From assembly GCF_008692605.1 (NCBI RefSeq), contig NZ_LFCT01000026.1, positions 24,819 through 88,818 on the forward strand: a stretch of 64,000 nucleotides of DNA. Reading direction: 5' to 3'. Shown piece by piece: positions 47,111 to 56,063 of this stretch. The DNA comes from Sphingobium estronivorans (GTDB taxonomy: Bacteria > Pseudomonadota > Alphaproteobacteria > Sphingomonadales > Sphingomonadaceae). The notes under the pieces are model-generated. The model made no database searches and was not told where the DNA came from. It worked only from the letters and a program-made list of their open reading frames with translations. Positions within the stretch are counted from its first letter, which is position 1; every line of letters begins with the position of its first letter. The position numbers were made by a program, and so were the translations under genes.

Positions 47111-48208
47111 CTATGCGACGACCTGCAATCCGGCTTCGACGCCACGCTGCCGACGCAACCGGGCCGCCTCGATCCGCGCGCCGGGCAGGGAATGATACAG
47201 TGCGACATAGTCGGCGGCCATCCTTTCCGCCGTGAAACGTGCGTCGAATGCGCCACGCACCCGCGCCCGGTCCAGGTCCGGCAGGGCCGCGACGGCGGCC
47301 ACCGCTTCATCCTCGCTCTCAACGATGAAGCCTGAGACGCCATGCTCGATGATTTCCGGCACAGATCCGCAGCGGAAGGCGATGACCGGCGTGGCGCAGG
47401 CCATCGCTTCGATCATCACCAGGCCGAAGGGTTCTGGCCAGTCAATGGGAAAGAGCAGCGCGCTGGCCTGTCCCAGAAACTGCGCCTTTTGCTGTTCGTT
47501 GATCTCGCCGATGAATTCGACATTGGGATATTGTTCGACCAGCGGCGCGATCTCCCCTTCCCAATAAGCGCGGTCGACGGTGTCGATCTTGGCGGCGATT
47601 TTCAGCTTCATGCCCGATCGGGCGCCGATTCGGATGGCGCGGTCGGGCCGCTTTTCGGGCGATATTCGGCCCAGGAAGGCCAGATAGCCCTCGCCCTGTC
47701 CGTCCAGTCGCGGCGGCAGCAGGTCTGCCGGCAGGCCATGATAGATCGTCCCGCCCCAGTTGACCGGCGGCATCGGCAGACGCTGATGATCGGAGATGGA
47801 CACCAGGCTGTGATCGGCGAAGGTGCGGTAGAAAGCAGGCAGATCGGGCAAGTCGAGCCGGCCGTGCAGGGTCGTGACGGTTCGGCCGATAAAATCCTGG
47901 ATCATCGGCAGGTGCAGCATGTCGATGTGGAAATGCAACGCGTCGAATTCATCGGCGCGGCGTCTGACCGCTTCCAGCATCATCATATGCCAGGGAATGG
48001 GATCGACGACGCCGGGATTGAGGCGCAGGGCCATGTCGGTAATGGGGACGAGTTCCGCGCTGGTCCGCGAATCTCCGCTGGCAAAGAGGGTCACGTCATG
48101 ACCTTGGCGGACCAGCTCTTCGGTGAGGTAGGAAACGATGCGTTCAGTGCCGCCATAGAGGCGAGGCGGCACGCTTTCGGCCAAAGGAGCGATTTGTGCG
48201 ATTTTCAT
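47111..48208 (-). CDS. Glycosyltransferase family 4 protein
   Basis: 365 aa GT-B fold. N-terminal domain MKIAQIAPLAESVPPRLYGG with TERIVSYLTEELVRQGHDVT; C-terminal nucleotide-sugar domain LAFLGRISPEKRPDRAIRIG and PIDWPEPFGLVMIEAMACATPVIAF containing the E-x7-E motif. Probably transfers glucose or another sugar from a nucleotide donor; together with the debranching enzyme it suggests storage-glucan or trehalose-like metabolism. ATG at 48208. Confidence 0.9.
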   Translation of the reverse strand: MKIAQIAPLAESVPPRLYGGTERIVSYLTEELVRQGHDVTLFASGDSRTSAELVPITDMALRLNPGVVDPIPWHMMMLEAVRRRADEFDALHFHIDMLHLPMIQDFIGRTVTTLHGRLDLPDLPAFYRTFADHSLVSISDHQRLPMPPVNWGGTIYHGLPADLLPPRLDGQGEGYLAFLGRISPEKRPDRAIRIGARSGMKLKIAAKIDTVDRAYWEGEIAPLVEQYPNVEFIGEINEQQKAQFLGQASALLFPIDWPEPFGLVMIEAMACATPVIAFRCGSVPEIIEHGVSGFIVESEDEAVAAVAALPDLDRARVRGAFDARFTAERMAADYVALYHSLPGARIEAARLRRQRGVEAGLQVVA

Positions 48209-48526
48209 GCAGGCATCCTCTTGAAAGAACGAAGCCTTCCGTTCCCCGACCTGCGGTTGGCTGTACCGCTATAAGCGCTGACAGGGCGCGCCGGTTGCAT
48301 CGCCACGCATTCGGTTCGTCTCAATAAGAGATGGAAACGGCCATTCCGCCGATCCTTGCGGGGTGCATCCGCCTTCCCATTCCTGGCAATGGCAGGCTGG
48401 AAACGGTTATTTTCATTGAAATTCCCTGGGATTCAGGCAGATTTTTCGCCAATCCACAAAGCCGCACTGGAAAAGCCATGCGGCTCCGTGCGATGGGCGG
48501 TCCGGTAACAGCGGGTGAAAGCACGG
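48209..48526. other. Divergent intergenic region, GT4 / kup
   Basis: 318 bp holding promoters for both directions. No convincing regulatory motif; a weak TTTTCATTGAAATT element lies at about 48410. No RNA gene seen. Confidence 0.3.
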
Positions 48527-50422
48527 ATGACGGATCGAGCGGGCGAGGGGACGGGGCACGGTCATCCGCAGGGGAAGCTGTCGCTTCTGGCGCTGGGCGC
48601 GCTGGGCGTGGTGTTCGGCGATATCGGGACGTCCCCGCTCTATGCGCTCAGGGAAAGCTTCGTGGGGCATCATCCGCTGACGGTCGATCCGGCACATATC
48701 CATGGTGTGCTGTCGCTGGTCTTCTGGACCATGACGCTGATCGTCACGGTCAAATATGTGTTCATCATCATGCGCGCCGACAATCATGGGGAGGGCGGCA
48801 GCATGGCGCTGCTCGCGCTGATCTCCCGCAGGCTCGGGGAAAGCCGGTGGACGCCGACCATCGCCGTGCTGGGGGTATTGGCGGCGGCGCTCTTCTATGG
48901 CGATGCGATCATCACGCCTGCCGTGTCCGTGCTGTCGGCGGTCGAGGGGCTGGAGACGGTGAATGACGGGTTCGCGCCCTTCGTCCTGCCCATCGCCATC
49001 ATCATCCTCATCGGTCTGTTCCTGATCCAGAAACATGGCACGGCGCGGGTCGGCGCGCTGTTCGGGCCGGTCATGGCGGTGTATTTCCTGGTGCTGGCGG
49101 CGCTGGGCATCCTGAACATCGCGCGGCACCCCGGGATCGTCGGCATCGTCAATCCTATGTGGGCGGTGCATTTCTTCGTCCTGGACCCGAAGCTGGCCTT
49201 CCTGGCGCTCGGCTCCATCGTGCTGTCGGTGACGGGGGCGGAGGCGCTCTATGCGGACATGGGACATTTCGGGCGCAAGGCGATCAGCATCGCCTGGCTC
49301 TATGCGGCCTTTCCCTGCCTGTTGCTCAATTATATGGGACAGGGCGCGCTGCTGCTTGACCTGCCGGAAGCGGCGGAAAATCCCTTTTTCCTGCTGGCGC
49401 CGGACTGGGCGCGGTTGCCGCTCGTCATTCTGGCGACGGTGGCGACGGTCATCGCCAGCCAGGCCGTGATTTCCGGTGCCTTCTCCGTGACGCAGCAGGC
49501 GGTGCAACTGGGCTTCCTGCCCCGGCTCAAGATTTCGCATACCAGCGCATCGGCGGCAGGGCAGATTTATGTGCCGCTGGTCAATTGGGCCTTGTTGATC
49601 CTGGTGGTGCTGCTGGTGCTGGGCTTCCAGTCGTCGAGCAATCTGGCGGCGGCCTATGGCATCGCCGTCACCGGCACCATGGTCATCACCACGTGCATGA
49701 TGGGCGTTCTGACCTTCAGCGTGTGGCGCTGGAACCCGTTGCTCGCAGGCGCGGTGACGGGGTTGTTCCTGTTGGTCGACGGCGCCTATTTCCTGTCCAA
49801 CGCGACCAAGATTCCCGATGGCGGCTGGTTCCCGCTGCTGGTGGCGGCGGTGGTTTTCATCGTGCTGACCACCTGGTCCACGGGCCGGAAGATCATGAAT
49901 TTCTATCTGCTGGAAGGCGCGATGGAGGTGGGGCTGTTCATCCAGTCCGTGTCCCATTCGCTGAAACGCGTGCCAGGGACGGCGATCTTCCTGAATTCCC
50001 GGGTCGAGGGCGTGCCGCCGGCCCTGCTGCATAATGTGAAACACAATAAGATCCTCCACGAACGGGTCATCATCCTGACGGTGCGGACCGAAGGCGTGCC
50101 GCATTTGCCCCTGACCGGCCGTTCCGAGGTCAGCGATCTGGGGGCCGGATTCTACCGCGTCGTGCTGCGCCATGGCTTTATGGAGGAGGTGGACATCCCC
50201 GCCGCGATGAAGGCCGTGGACGGCTGCGGCGGACCGATCAACATCAGCCAGACGAGCTATTTCCTCAGCCGCCAGACTTTGATTCCGTCCGACAAGCCGG
50301 GCATGGCGATCTGGCGCGAGAAGCTGTTCGCCTGGATGATGCGCAATGCGGTGACGCCCATGGATTTCTTCAAGCTGCCGACCAACCGGGTGGTGGAACT
50401 GGGATCGCAGGTCGAGATTTAG
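48527..50422 (+). CDS. kup: Kup-family potassium uptake protein
   Basis: 631 aa from ATG 48527 (GTG 48515 possible). Twelve membrane segments, with [17 protein letters not shown] (about 27-43), [20 protein letters not shown] and AVEGLETV (KUP signatures), followed by a cytoplasmic C-terminal domain of about 170 residues ([14 protein letters not shown]). Proton-coupled K+ import. Stands alone; no kdp genes nearby. Confidence 0.95.
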   Translation: MTDRAGEGTGHGHPQGKLSLLALGALGVVFGDIGTSPLYALRESFVGHHPLTVDPAHIHGVLSLVFWTMTLIVTVKYVFIIMRADNHGEGGSMALLALISRRLGESRWTPTIAVLGVLAAALFYGDAIITPAVSVLSAVEGLETVNDGFAPFVLPIAIIILIGLFLIQKHGTARVGALFGPVMAVYFLVLAALGILNIARHPGIVGIVNPMWAVHFFVLDPKLAFLALGSIVLSVTGAEALYADMGHFGRKAISIAWLYAAFPCLLLNYMGQGALLLDLPEAAENPFFLLAPDWARLPLVILATVATVIASQAVISGAFSVTQQAVQLGFLPRLKISHTSASAAGQIYVPLVNWALLILVVLLVLGFQSSSNLAAAYGIAVTGTMVITTCMMGVLTFSVWRWNPLLAGAVTGLFLLVDGAYFLSNATKIPDGGWFPLLVAAVVFIVLTTWSTGRKIMNFYLLEGAMEVGLFIQSVSHSLKRVPGTAIFLNSRVEGVPPALLHNVKHNKILHERVIILTVRTEGVPHLPLTGRSEVSDLGAGFYRVVLRHGFMEEVDIPAAMKAVDGCGGPINISQTSYFLSRQTLIPSDKPGMAIWREKLFAWMMRNAVTPMDFFKLPTNRVVELGSQVEI

Positions 50423-50545
50423 GATGTGTCAGGGGGTTCAGCCCATGGCGGGCGGAAACCTTCCCATCCTGGTCCGGGCGCGGCAGACGTCGCACGCTCT
50501 CGGATCACGGATCGTTCATGAACCGTTTCGGTAAAGCAGGAGATA

Positions 50546-51619
50546 ATGCGTCCGATGAACGATACGCGCGCCCGCATCAATGCCCTTGGCTGCGCTGTCC
50601 CGGCGCAGGACATCCACGCTCCGTTCATTCAGTGGGCGGGCGGCCAATTCGACGATCCGCGCGAAAGACAGATTTTCCTGCGCATGGCGGAACGGTCGGG
50701 CATCGATCATCGCTGGTGCGTCCTGCCGCTGACGGACCAGGGAGGAACGCCGGTCGATCCGGGCGGCTTCTACAGCGGGGAAATGCCGCCGACCTCGCTC
50801 AGAATGCAGCTGTATGCCGATTATGCCCCGGCGCTGGCGCTGGAGGCGATAGCGCGACTGGGGGAGAAGGTTCCCATCGACCGGATCAGCCATCTGGTGG
50901 TGGCCAGTTGCACCGGCTTCATCGCGCCGGGCATCGACCAGATCATTGCCGCGAAGCTGGGGCTGGAGGGGGTCGAGCGGACATTGGTGGGCTTCATGGG
51001 CTGCTATGCGGCAGTCGCGGCGTTGCGCACGGCGCGGCATATCGTGCGGTCGGAGCCGGACGCGCGGGTGCTGGTGGTGACGGTCGAACTCTCCTCGCTG
51101 CATTTCCAGCGGGAGCGCGACATCGGGCGACTGTTGATGATGATGCAGTTCGCGGACGGGGCGGCGGCGGCGCTGGTGACGGCGGAGGGCAGCGGGATCG
51201 CCATCGACCGGCCGTTTTCGCTCAATCTGGCGGACTCGGCGGAACTGATTCGTTGGCAGATCGGGGATAGCGGCTTCCTGATGCATCTCTCGGGCGAGGT
51301 GCCGTGGCGGATCCAGACGATGCTGGGCGATCCGGCGGTGCGGCGGCGGATGTGGGGGAGCGAGGACCCTGCGCCGATCGACAATTGGGCGGTCCATGCG
51401 GGCGGGCGGTCCATATTGGATGCGGTGGAATATGGATTGGGACTGAGCCCGGATGCGCTTGCGCCCTCGCGGAGCGTGCTGGCGCGCTTCGGCAATATGT
51501 CGTCCTCCACGTTGATGTTCATCCTGCGGGATATGATGGAGCAGGCGCGGCAGGGGGTGGCGCTGGCCTTTGGGCCGGGGCTGGCGGCCGAAGGATTCCG
51601 GTTCGAAGGGATCGCATGA
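50546..51619 (+). CDS. Type III polyketide synthase (chalcone synthase-like)
   Basis: 357 aa. Complete catalytic triad: C153 in GFMGCYAAVAAL, H284 in [13 protein letters not shown] and N317 in FGNMSSST. Length and the VASCTGFIAPGID segment match bacterial alkylresorcinol/alkylpyrone and related synthases, which extend acyl-CoA with malonyl-CoA. ATG 50546 is only 3 bp after AGGAG; ATG 50555 (12 bp) is an alternative. It overlaps the FAD enzyme by 4 bp, so translation is coupled. Confidence 0.95.
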   Translation: MRPMNDTRARINALGCAVPAQDIHAPFIQWAGGQFDDPRERQIFLRMAERSGIDHRWCVLPLTDQGGTPVDPGGFYSGEMPPTSLRMQLYADYAPALALEAIARLGEKVPIDRISHLVVASCTGFIAPGIDQIIAAKLGLEGVERTLVGFMGCYAAVAALRTARHIVRSEPDARVLVVTVELSSLHFQRERDIGRLLMMMQFADGAAAALVTAEGSGIAIDRPFSLNLADSAELIRWQIGDSGFLMHLSGEVPWRIQTMLGDPAVRRRMWGSEDPAPIDNWAVHAGGRSILDAVEYGLGLSPDALAPSRSVLARFGNMSSSTLMFILRDMMEQARQGVALAFGPGLAAEGFRFEGIA

Positions 51620-52761
51620 TGCGGCCCGTGCCCGCGCTGATCGTCGGCGGTGGGCCAGCCGGGACGGCGGCGGCGATCACCCTCGCGCGGGCGGGGATCG
51701 GGGCGCATCTGGTGGATCGACATGAGGGCCCGCATGACAGTGTCTGCGGCGGCTTTCTGGGCTGGGACGCGCTGGCGGCCTTGCGCGACCTGGGACTGGA
51801 CGTGGGCGTGCTGGGCGCGCAGCCGATCGATCGGTTGCGCTTGCTGGCGGGGGAGCGTCGCGCCGAAATGGCCTTGCCGCATCGGGCTGCGGGATTGTCG
51901 CGGCGGGTGCTGGATGAAGCGCTGATCGGGCTGGCGGAAGAGGCGGGGGCGGTTCTGCTGCGGGGGCGGGTGGTACGGGCGGCTGACCCGGCCGGGCGAT
52001 CCGTTCGCTTCGACGATGGGGACGAACTGACGGGCGAAGCATTGTTCCTGGCGACCGGTAAATATGAGTTGCGAGGATTGGTACGCGATCTTGGTGGACG
52101 GAAGGAATCGCCGTCCGTCGGATTGCGGGCGGTGCTGCCCGTTGATGCCGCCCGTTCGCGCGATCTGGCGGGCATGATCGAGTTACACCTGTTCGACCGG
52201 GGCTATGCCGGGCTGCTGTTGCAGGAGGACGGGACGACCAACCTCTGTCTTTCCGTCGCGCGTGAACGGTTGGCGGATGGCGTGCCCGCGCTGATGGCGG
52301 AGATCATGGTGGAGGCGCCGCGTCTTGCGGAACGGATGGAAGGGGCTGTCCCCGCGCATTGGGAGGCGGTGGCGGGTGTGCCCTATGGCTGGCGCGCGGC
52401 GGAGACTTTGCCGGGCATCTTTCGGATCGGCGATCAGGGCGCGGTGATCGCCTCGCTGGCGGGGGACGGCATTGCGATTGCGCTGAGCAGCGGGGTGAGC
52501 GCGGCACAGGCCTTGCTAAGCGGCGGATCGGGAACTGCGTCGGACTGGCAAAGGCGGCTGCACCGCCGTAATCGGCGTCCGCTGGGGGTGGCAGAGGCGC
52601 TGCGTTACGCGGCGGCGGGGGCGCTGGGACGGGGCGCTTTGCTGCAATTATTGCGCTGGCTGCCGGGGCTGGGCGCGCAGGCGGCGCTGCTCACCCGCGT
52701 ATCCGCTCGACACACAGGCGGAAGGAAAAGCGGCGCACGATCCGTACATCATCCATATTGA
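51616..52761 (+). CDS. FAD-dependent oxidoreductase of the type III PKS cluster
   Basis: 381 aa from ATG 51616. The N-terminal FAD-binding GGGPAGTAAAITLARAG (about 11-27) and the later GIFRIGDQGAVIASLAGDGI place it with geranylgeranyl-reductase/p-hydroxybenzoate-hydroxylase-like flavoproteins. In PKS clusters such enzymes oxidise or hydroxylate the polyketide ring. Convergent with the following methyltransferase, overlapping by 71 bp at the 3' ends. Confidence 0.88.
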   Translation: MMRPVPALIVGGGPAGTAAAITLARAGIGAHLVDRHEGPHDSVCGGFLGWDALAALRDLGLDVGVLGAQPIDRLRLLAGERRAEMALPHRAAGLSRRVLDEALIGLAEEAGAVLLRGRVVRAADPAGRSVRFDDGDELTGEALFLATGKYELRGLVRDLGGRKESPSVGLRAVLPVDAARSRDLAGMIELHLFDRGYAGLLLQEDGTTNLCLSVARERLADGVPALMAEIMVEAPRLAERMEGAVPAHWEAVAGVPYGWRAAETLPGIFRIGDQGAVIASLAGDGIAIALSSGVSAAQALLSGGSGTASDWQRRLHRRNRRPLGVAEALRYAAAGALGRGALLQLLRWLPGLGAQAALLTRVSARHTGGRKSGARSVHHPY

Positions 52762-53389
52762 TGCTGGCCTGGGGCAACAGTTCCGCCCAATCACCCGGAC
52801 GAAAGGCGCGGGCGATGGACAGCTGCCCATCCTCCCGCACGATGCGGTGGACCCGCAGCAGCCGGGCGAGCAGGGGGAACCCCCAATGCGCAAAACCATG
52901 CCGATGCAGGTCGCAGATCAGCCAACCCATCCGCGCATTGGCCTCCATATGGCGCAGGAAGGTCATCAGCTGCGCGTCCGTCATGTGATGCGTCACCTGA
53001 CTGGAGATGATGAAGTCGAACCGCTCTGGCTGGTCGAGATAATCCCCGGCGCGATAGTCGATGGCGAGGTCAGGGGGGGTGGCGTGGCGAGCGGCCTGGA
53101 GGCTTTTTTCGTTCAGGTCGACGCCGATCAGTTCCGCGTCGATGCCGCGCTTCCTGGCCCAGCGGGCGATGGCGCGCAGGATGTCGCCATCGCCGAAGCC
53201 GACGTCGAGCAGGCGGAAATGCCGGGCCGATCCGATGGCGCGGTTGAGGAAGGCGATGGTCGGCCAAGCCGTGAAGGTCCAGCGATTGACCCGCGCCAGA
53301 TCGTGCAGCACGCGCTCGTAAACGGCTGGCGCCAGGTCCGGCGCGTCCATCTGCTCTTCCTGCCGGGACCGGATTGAAAGGTCGGCCAT
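52691..53389 (-). CDS. SAM-dependent methyltransferase of the type III PKS cluster
   Basis: 232 aa from ATG 53389 (AAGAGGGC just upstream; earlier in-frame ATGs at 53392 and 53416). Class I methyltransferase: LLDVGFGDGDILRAIARW (about 60-77) is the SAM-binding glycine loop and GVDLNEKS (about 88) the acidic end of strand 2. The family often sits with type III PKS genes, probably O- or C-methylating the product. Convergent with the FAD gene. Confidence 0.87.
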   Translation of the reverse strand: MADLSIRSRQEEQMDAPDLAPAVYERVLHDLARVNRWTFTAWPTIAFLNRAIGSARHFRLLDVGFGDGDILRAIARWARKRGIDAELIGVDLNEKSLQAARHATPPDLAIDYRAGDYLDQPERFDFIISSQVTHHMTDAQLMTFLRHMEANARMGWLICDLHRHGFAHWGFPLLARLLRVHRIVREDGQLSIARAFRPGDWAELLPQASINMDDVRIVRRFSFRLCVERIRG

Positions 53390-53447
53390 CATGCCCTCTT
53401 CTTTTCCGGGCATCATAGCATATTTTGATGAGTGAGGAGGTCATGCC

Positions 53448-53849
53448 ATGCCGGCTTTTTCCATAGTGTTGCTGATCGCCGCCGGGGCCGCGCCGCAAGG
53501 TGTCGAGGGCAACTGGCTGACCGACGACCGGAAGGGCGTGGTGCAGATCGCGCCCTGCGGCCAGCAAATGTGCGGGCGGATCGTGCAGGTGCTGGACAAG
53601 GGGCCCAATGTCCCGGCGACCGACATCAACAATCCCGATCCGAAGCGACGCAGCCAGCCGATTGTTGGATTGCTCACCTTGTGGGGCTTCCAACGCGATG
53701 GCGCGACATGGAAGGGGGGGCGGGCCTATGATCCCAAGACGGGGCGGAGTTATCGGGCGACATTGGGGCTGAACCCGGACGGATCGCTCAAGGTGACGGG
53801 GTGCGTGCTGTTTGTCTGCGAGGGACGGCGCTGGACGCGGACGCGCTAA
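53448..53849 (+). CDS. DUF2147 family protein
   Basis: 133 aa. Secretion signal MPAFSIVLLIAAGAA, then the DUF2147 fold: GNWLTDDRKGVVQIAPCGQ, CGRIVQVLDKG, and the end VTGCVLFVCEGRRWTR. Periplasmic protein of unknown function; the family is common in sphingomonads. Good GAGGAGG ribosome-binding site 7 bp before the ATG. Confidence 0.87.
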   Translation: MPAFSIVLLIAAGAAPQGVEGNWLTDDRKGVVQIAPCGQQMCGRIVQVLDKGPNVPATDINNPDPKRRSQPIVGLLTLWGFQRDGATWKGGRAYDPKTGRSYRATLGLNPDGSLKVTGCVLFVCEGRRWTRTR

Positions 53850-54683
53850 TCCTTGTCCCATATGAAAATGCCGTAGCGCATGGCGCCGGTGCGCAACGCC
53901 AGGATCAGGCGCGGCAGGCTGAGCATGAAATTGCGGTTCTGTATCCTTGGGTTGATCGCCAGGCGCCGCAATTCGGCATCGCTGACCATGGCCCCGACGA
54001 AGCGCCGCAGGCAGATCGACCAGGTGCGGCGGACGCGCGCGCTGGCATCCTCATAGTCGCGCAAGGCAAAGCCCGCCTTGATCGCGAGCGCCTCATAATC
54101 CGCCTGGCTGCCTGCTGGGAAGCCGTCCTTCGCGGCAAATGGGTTCCAGCAGATGGCGGATTTCCCAGTGGCGCGCGCCCTTCCCCTCCAGCCAGGCGCA
54201 GACGACCAACCGCCCGCCGGGGCGCAGGACGCGGGCGGCTTCGCGGAAGAAACGGGCCTTGTCGACCATATGTTCGGAGCTTTCGATGGCATAGGCGCGG
54301 TCGAAACTGGCATCCGGCAGATCATTGTGCAGCCAGTCGCGTTGCAGGCAGGTGAAGCGGGGCGAAGGGCGGGCGTTGGCGACTTTTTCCTGCGCAGCGG
54401 ACAGGGTGAGTCCGATGACGCTGACATCGTGCCGTTCCGTGATCCGGGCAGCGGTGGCGCCATAGCCGCAACCGATGTCGCAAAGCATCTGGCCCGACTC
54501 CAGCCCGAGTCGGGACTCCACCTCGGCTACCAGCGCATCGGCTGCCTCCGCCGGGCTTTCGCGGCCGGTTCGCCAATAGCCATGATGAACATGCTCGCCC
54601 CAGATCCGCCGGTAGGCGAGATCCAGTTCGTCATAATGCCTGGCGACGCCGTCCGCGGTCGAGGGAAGCTCCGGCACGATCAT
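53846..54683 (-). pseudogene. SAM methyltransferase interrupted by a frameshift
   Basis: The 5' part (from ATG 54683) reads a class I methyltransferase: CDIGCGYGATAARITERHD (about 68-86) and AIESSEHMVDKARFFREAARV, resembling gamma-tocopherol/phosphoethanolamine-type methyltransferases. It stops early after RHLLEPICREGRLPSRQPGG. The matching C-terminal half (SQADYEALAIKAGFALRDYE and on to AMRYGIFIWDKD) continues in another frame to 53846. A single extra base, or two missing, near 54112-54119 (CCCAGCAGGCAGCC) restores one full-length protein, so this is either a real pseudogene or a sequencing error. Confidence 0.8.
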
Positions 54684-54721
54684 GCGGGCTTTTATCTACC
54701 CACGCGTGCTTTCCGGCAAGG

Positions 54722-56011
54722 TCAGCCCGCTGCTGCCAGCAGTTTGGCGCTCAACGCCGGCCATTCCGCCATGTCCCAACCCTCTGGCGTTTCGCGGGTG
54801 ATGATCTGGTCGGCGCCGAAACAATTGGCGAGGTCAATATCCTCCGCCTTCACGAAGCTGCGGTCGTTCAGGGAATAGAAGGGGCGGACCACGGGCAGGG
54901 TCAGATCGTCCCTGTTCTGCTCGACCACGATGGCCAGCCGATGGGAGCGCAGCCGGACCAGCGATCCGATCGGATAAATGCCAACGGCGCGCTGGAACGC
55001 CTGGAAAATCTCCGGATCGTAGAGCGTCTGCGCTTCGTCCAGCATCAGCAGGGCGCGGGACGGGTCCTCGCCATGGCGGTGGATGCGGTTGGAGGTCATC
55101 GCGTCATAAGTGTCGCAGATCGCCGCCATGCGCGCGAACCGGCCGATTTCCTCGCCCTTCAGTCCATGGGGATAGCCGCTGCCGTCCAGCCGCTCATGAT
55201 GATGCAGGCAGACGTCCAGCACGGCGTCGGGCATCTCCCCGCCCAGCGCCAGAAATTCGTGCGCCAGCGTGGTGTGGCTTTTCACCACCTCCCATTCCTC
55301 CGAGGTTAGCGGGCTGTCCTTGTCCCAGGTTTCCTGCGGCACATGGCCCATGCCCACGTCCATCAGCAATCCGGCAAGGCCCGCCTGCTGCACCTCCTCG
55401 GGCGAGAGACGGAGTTGCTGGGCAAGGCCGATCATCAGCGCGCAGACCGACAGTGCGTGGAGATAGAGATATTCGCTGGTGTTCTTGAGCCGCGTCACCG
55501 CCATGAAGGCATGGGGGTTGCGCTGGATGGAGCTGGAAATCTCCTCGATCATCGTTTCCAGCTTGTTGAGCTTGATCGCATTGCCCAGCCGGGAATCGTC
55601 GAAGATCTTCTGCATCGCGCGCACCGACTTGCGGGCCAGGCGATTGGCGTGGACCATTTCCGCCTTGGTCGACGTCCGCTCCTTCGACAGCGGATCGAAG
55701 GGGCGGTTGACGGGGATGGGCGCGGCGCGCCGGGCAATGGTCGCGCCGGCACGGCCAAAGGGGCGGTCGCGCTGGTCCGGGGCGGGCGCTGCGGCGCGCG
55801 TGGGCGGCGGCATGTCCCGCGATTGCAGGTCGGCGCCGCGGGATATGTCGATCTGCACCCATTGGACCTTGCTGGCCTTGAGCGTCTCAAGCTGATCGGC
55901 ATCGTCCAGCAATATCTTGCTTTTCCAGAAGGGATGGGAAAACCACGACCCTTCCAGCTTGTGGAGAAACATGCCCAGTTCGACATCCTGGGTACGGATT
56001 CTTTTCAACAT
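54722..56011 (-). CDS. HD-GYP domain protein with N-terminal DUF3391, degenerate HD motif
   Basis: 429 aa from ATG 56011. N-terminal DUF3391 (about 1-60), Pro/Ala linker, then HD-GYP (about 120-330). The GYP part is intact (HHHERLDGSGYPHGLKGEEI, about 270-289), and H185 (LHALSV) and H246/H251 are present, but the canonical HDIGK is replaced by MDVGM (217-221), removing the metal-binding His. HD-GYP proteins degrade cyclic di-GMP; this one may bind it without hydrolysis or use altered metal chemistry. Confidence 0.88.
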   Translation of the reverse strand: MLKRIRTQDVELGMFLHKLEGSWFSHPFWKSKILLDDADQLETLKASKVQWVQIDISRGADLQSRDMPPPTRAAAPAPDQRDRPFGRAGATIARRAAPIPVNRPFDPLSKERTSTKAEMVHANRLARKSVRAMQKIFDDSRLGNAIKLNKLETMIEEISSSIQRNPHAFMAVTRLKNTSEYLYLHALSVCALMIGLAQQLRLSPEEVQQAGLAGLLMDVGMGHVPQETWDKDSPLTSEEWEVVKSHTTLAHEFLALGGEMPDAVLDVCLHHHERLDGSGYPHGLKGEEIGRFARMAAICDTYDAMTSNRIHRHGEDPSRALLMLDEAQTLYDPEIFQAFQRAVGIYPIGSLVRLRSHRLAIVVEQNRDDLTLPVVRPFYSLNDRSFVKAEDIDLANCFGADQIITRETPEGWDMAEWPALSAKLLAAAG

Positions 56012-56063
56012 TGGTGCGCCCCGTTTTAGGAGCGCATTTCGCCGGACAGCCCTTGCCAAAAAG

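Noticed and set aside
48413..50173. 586-codon minus-strand open frame over kup
   Set aside because: Antisense to a clear Kup transporter; His/Asp/Arg-rich shadow without motifs.
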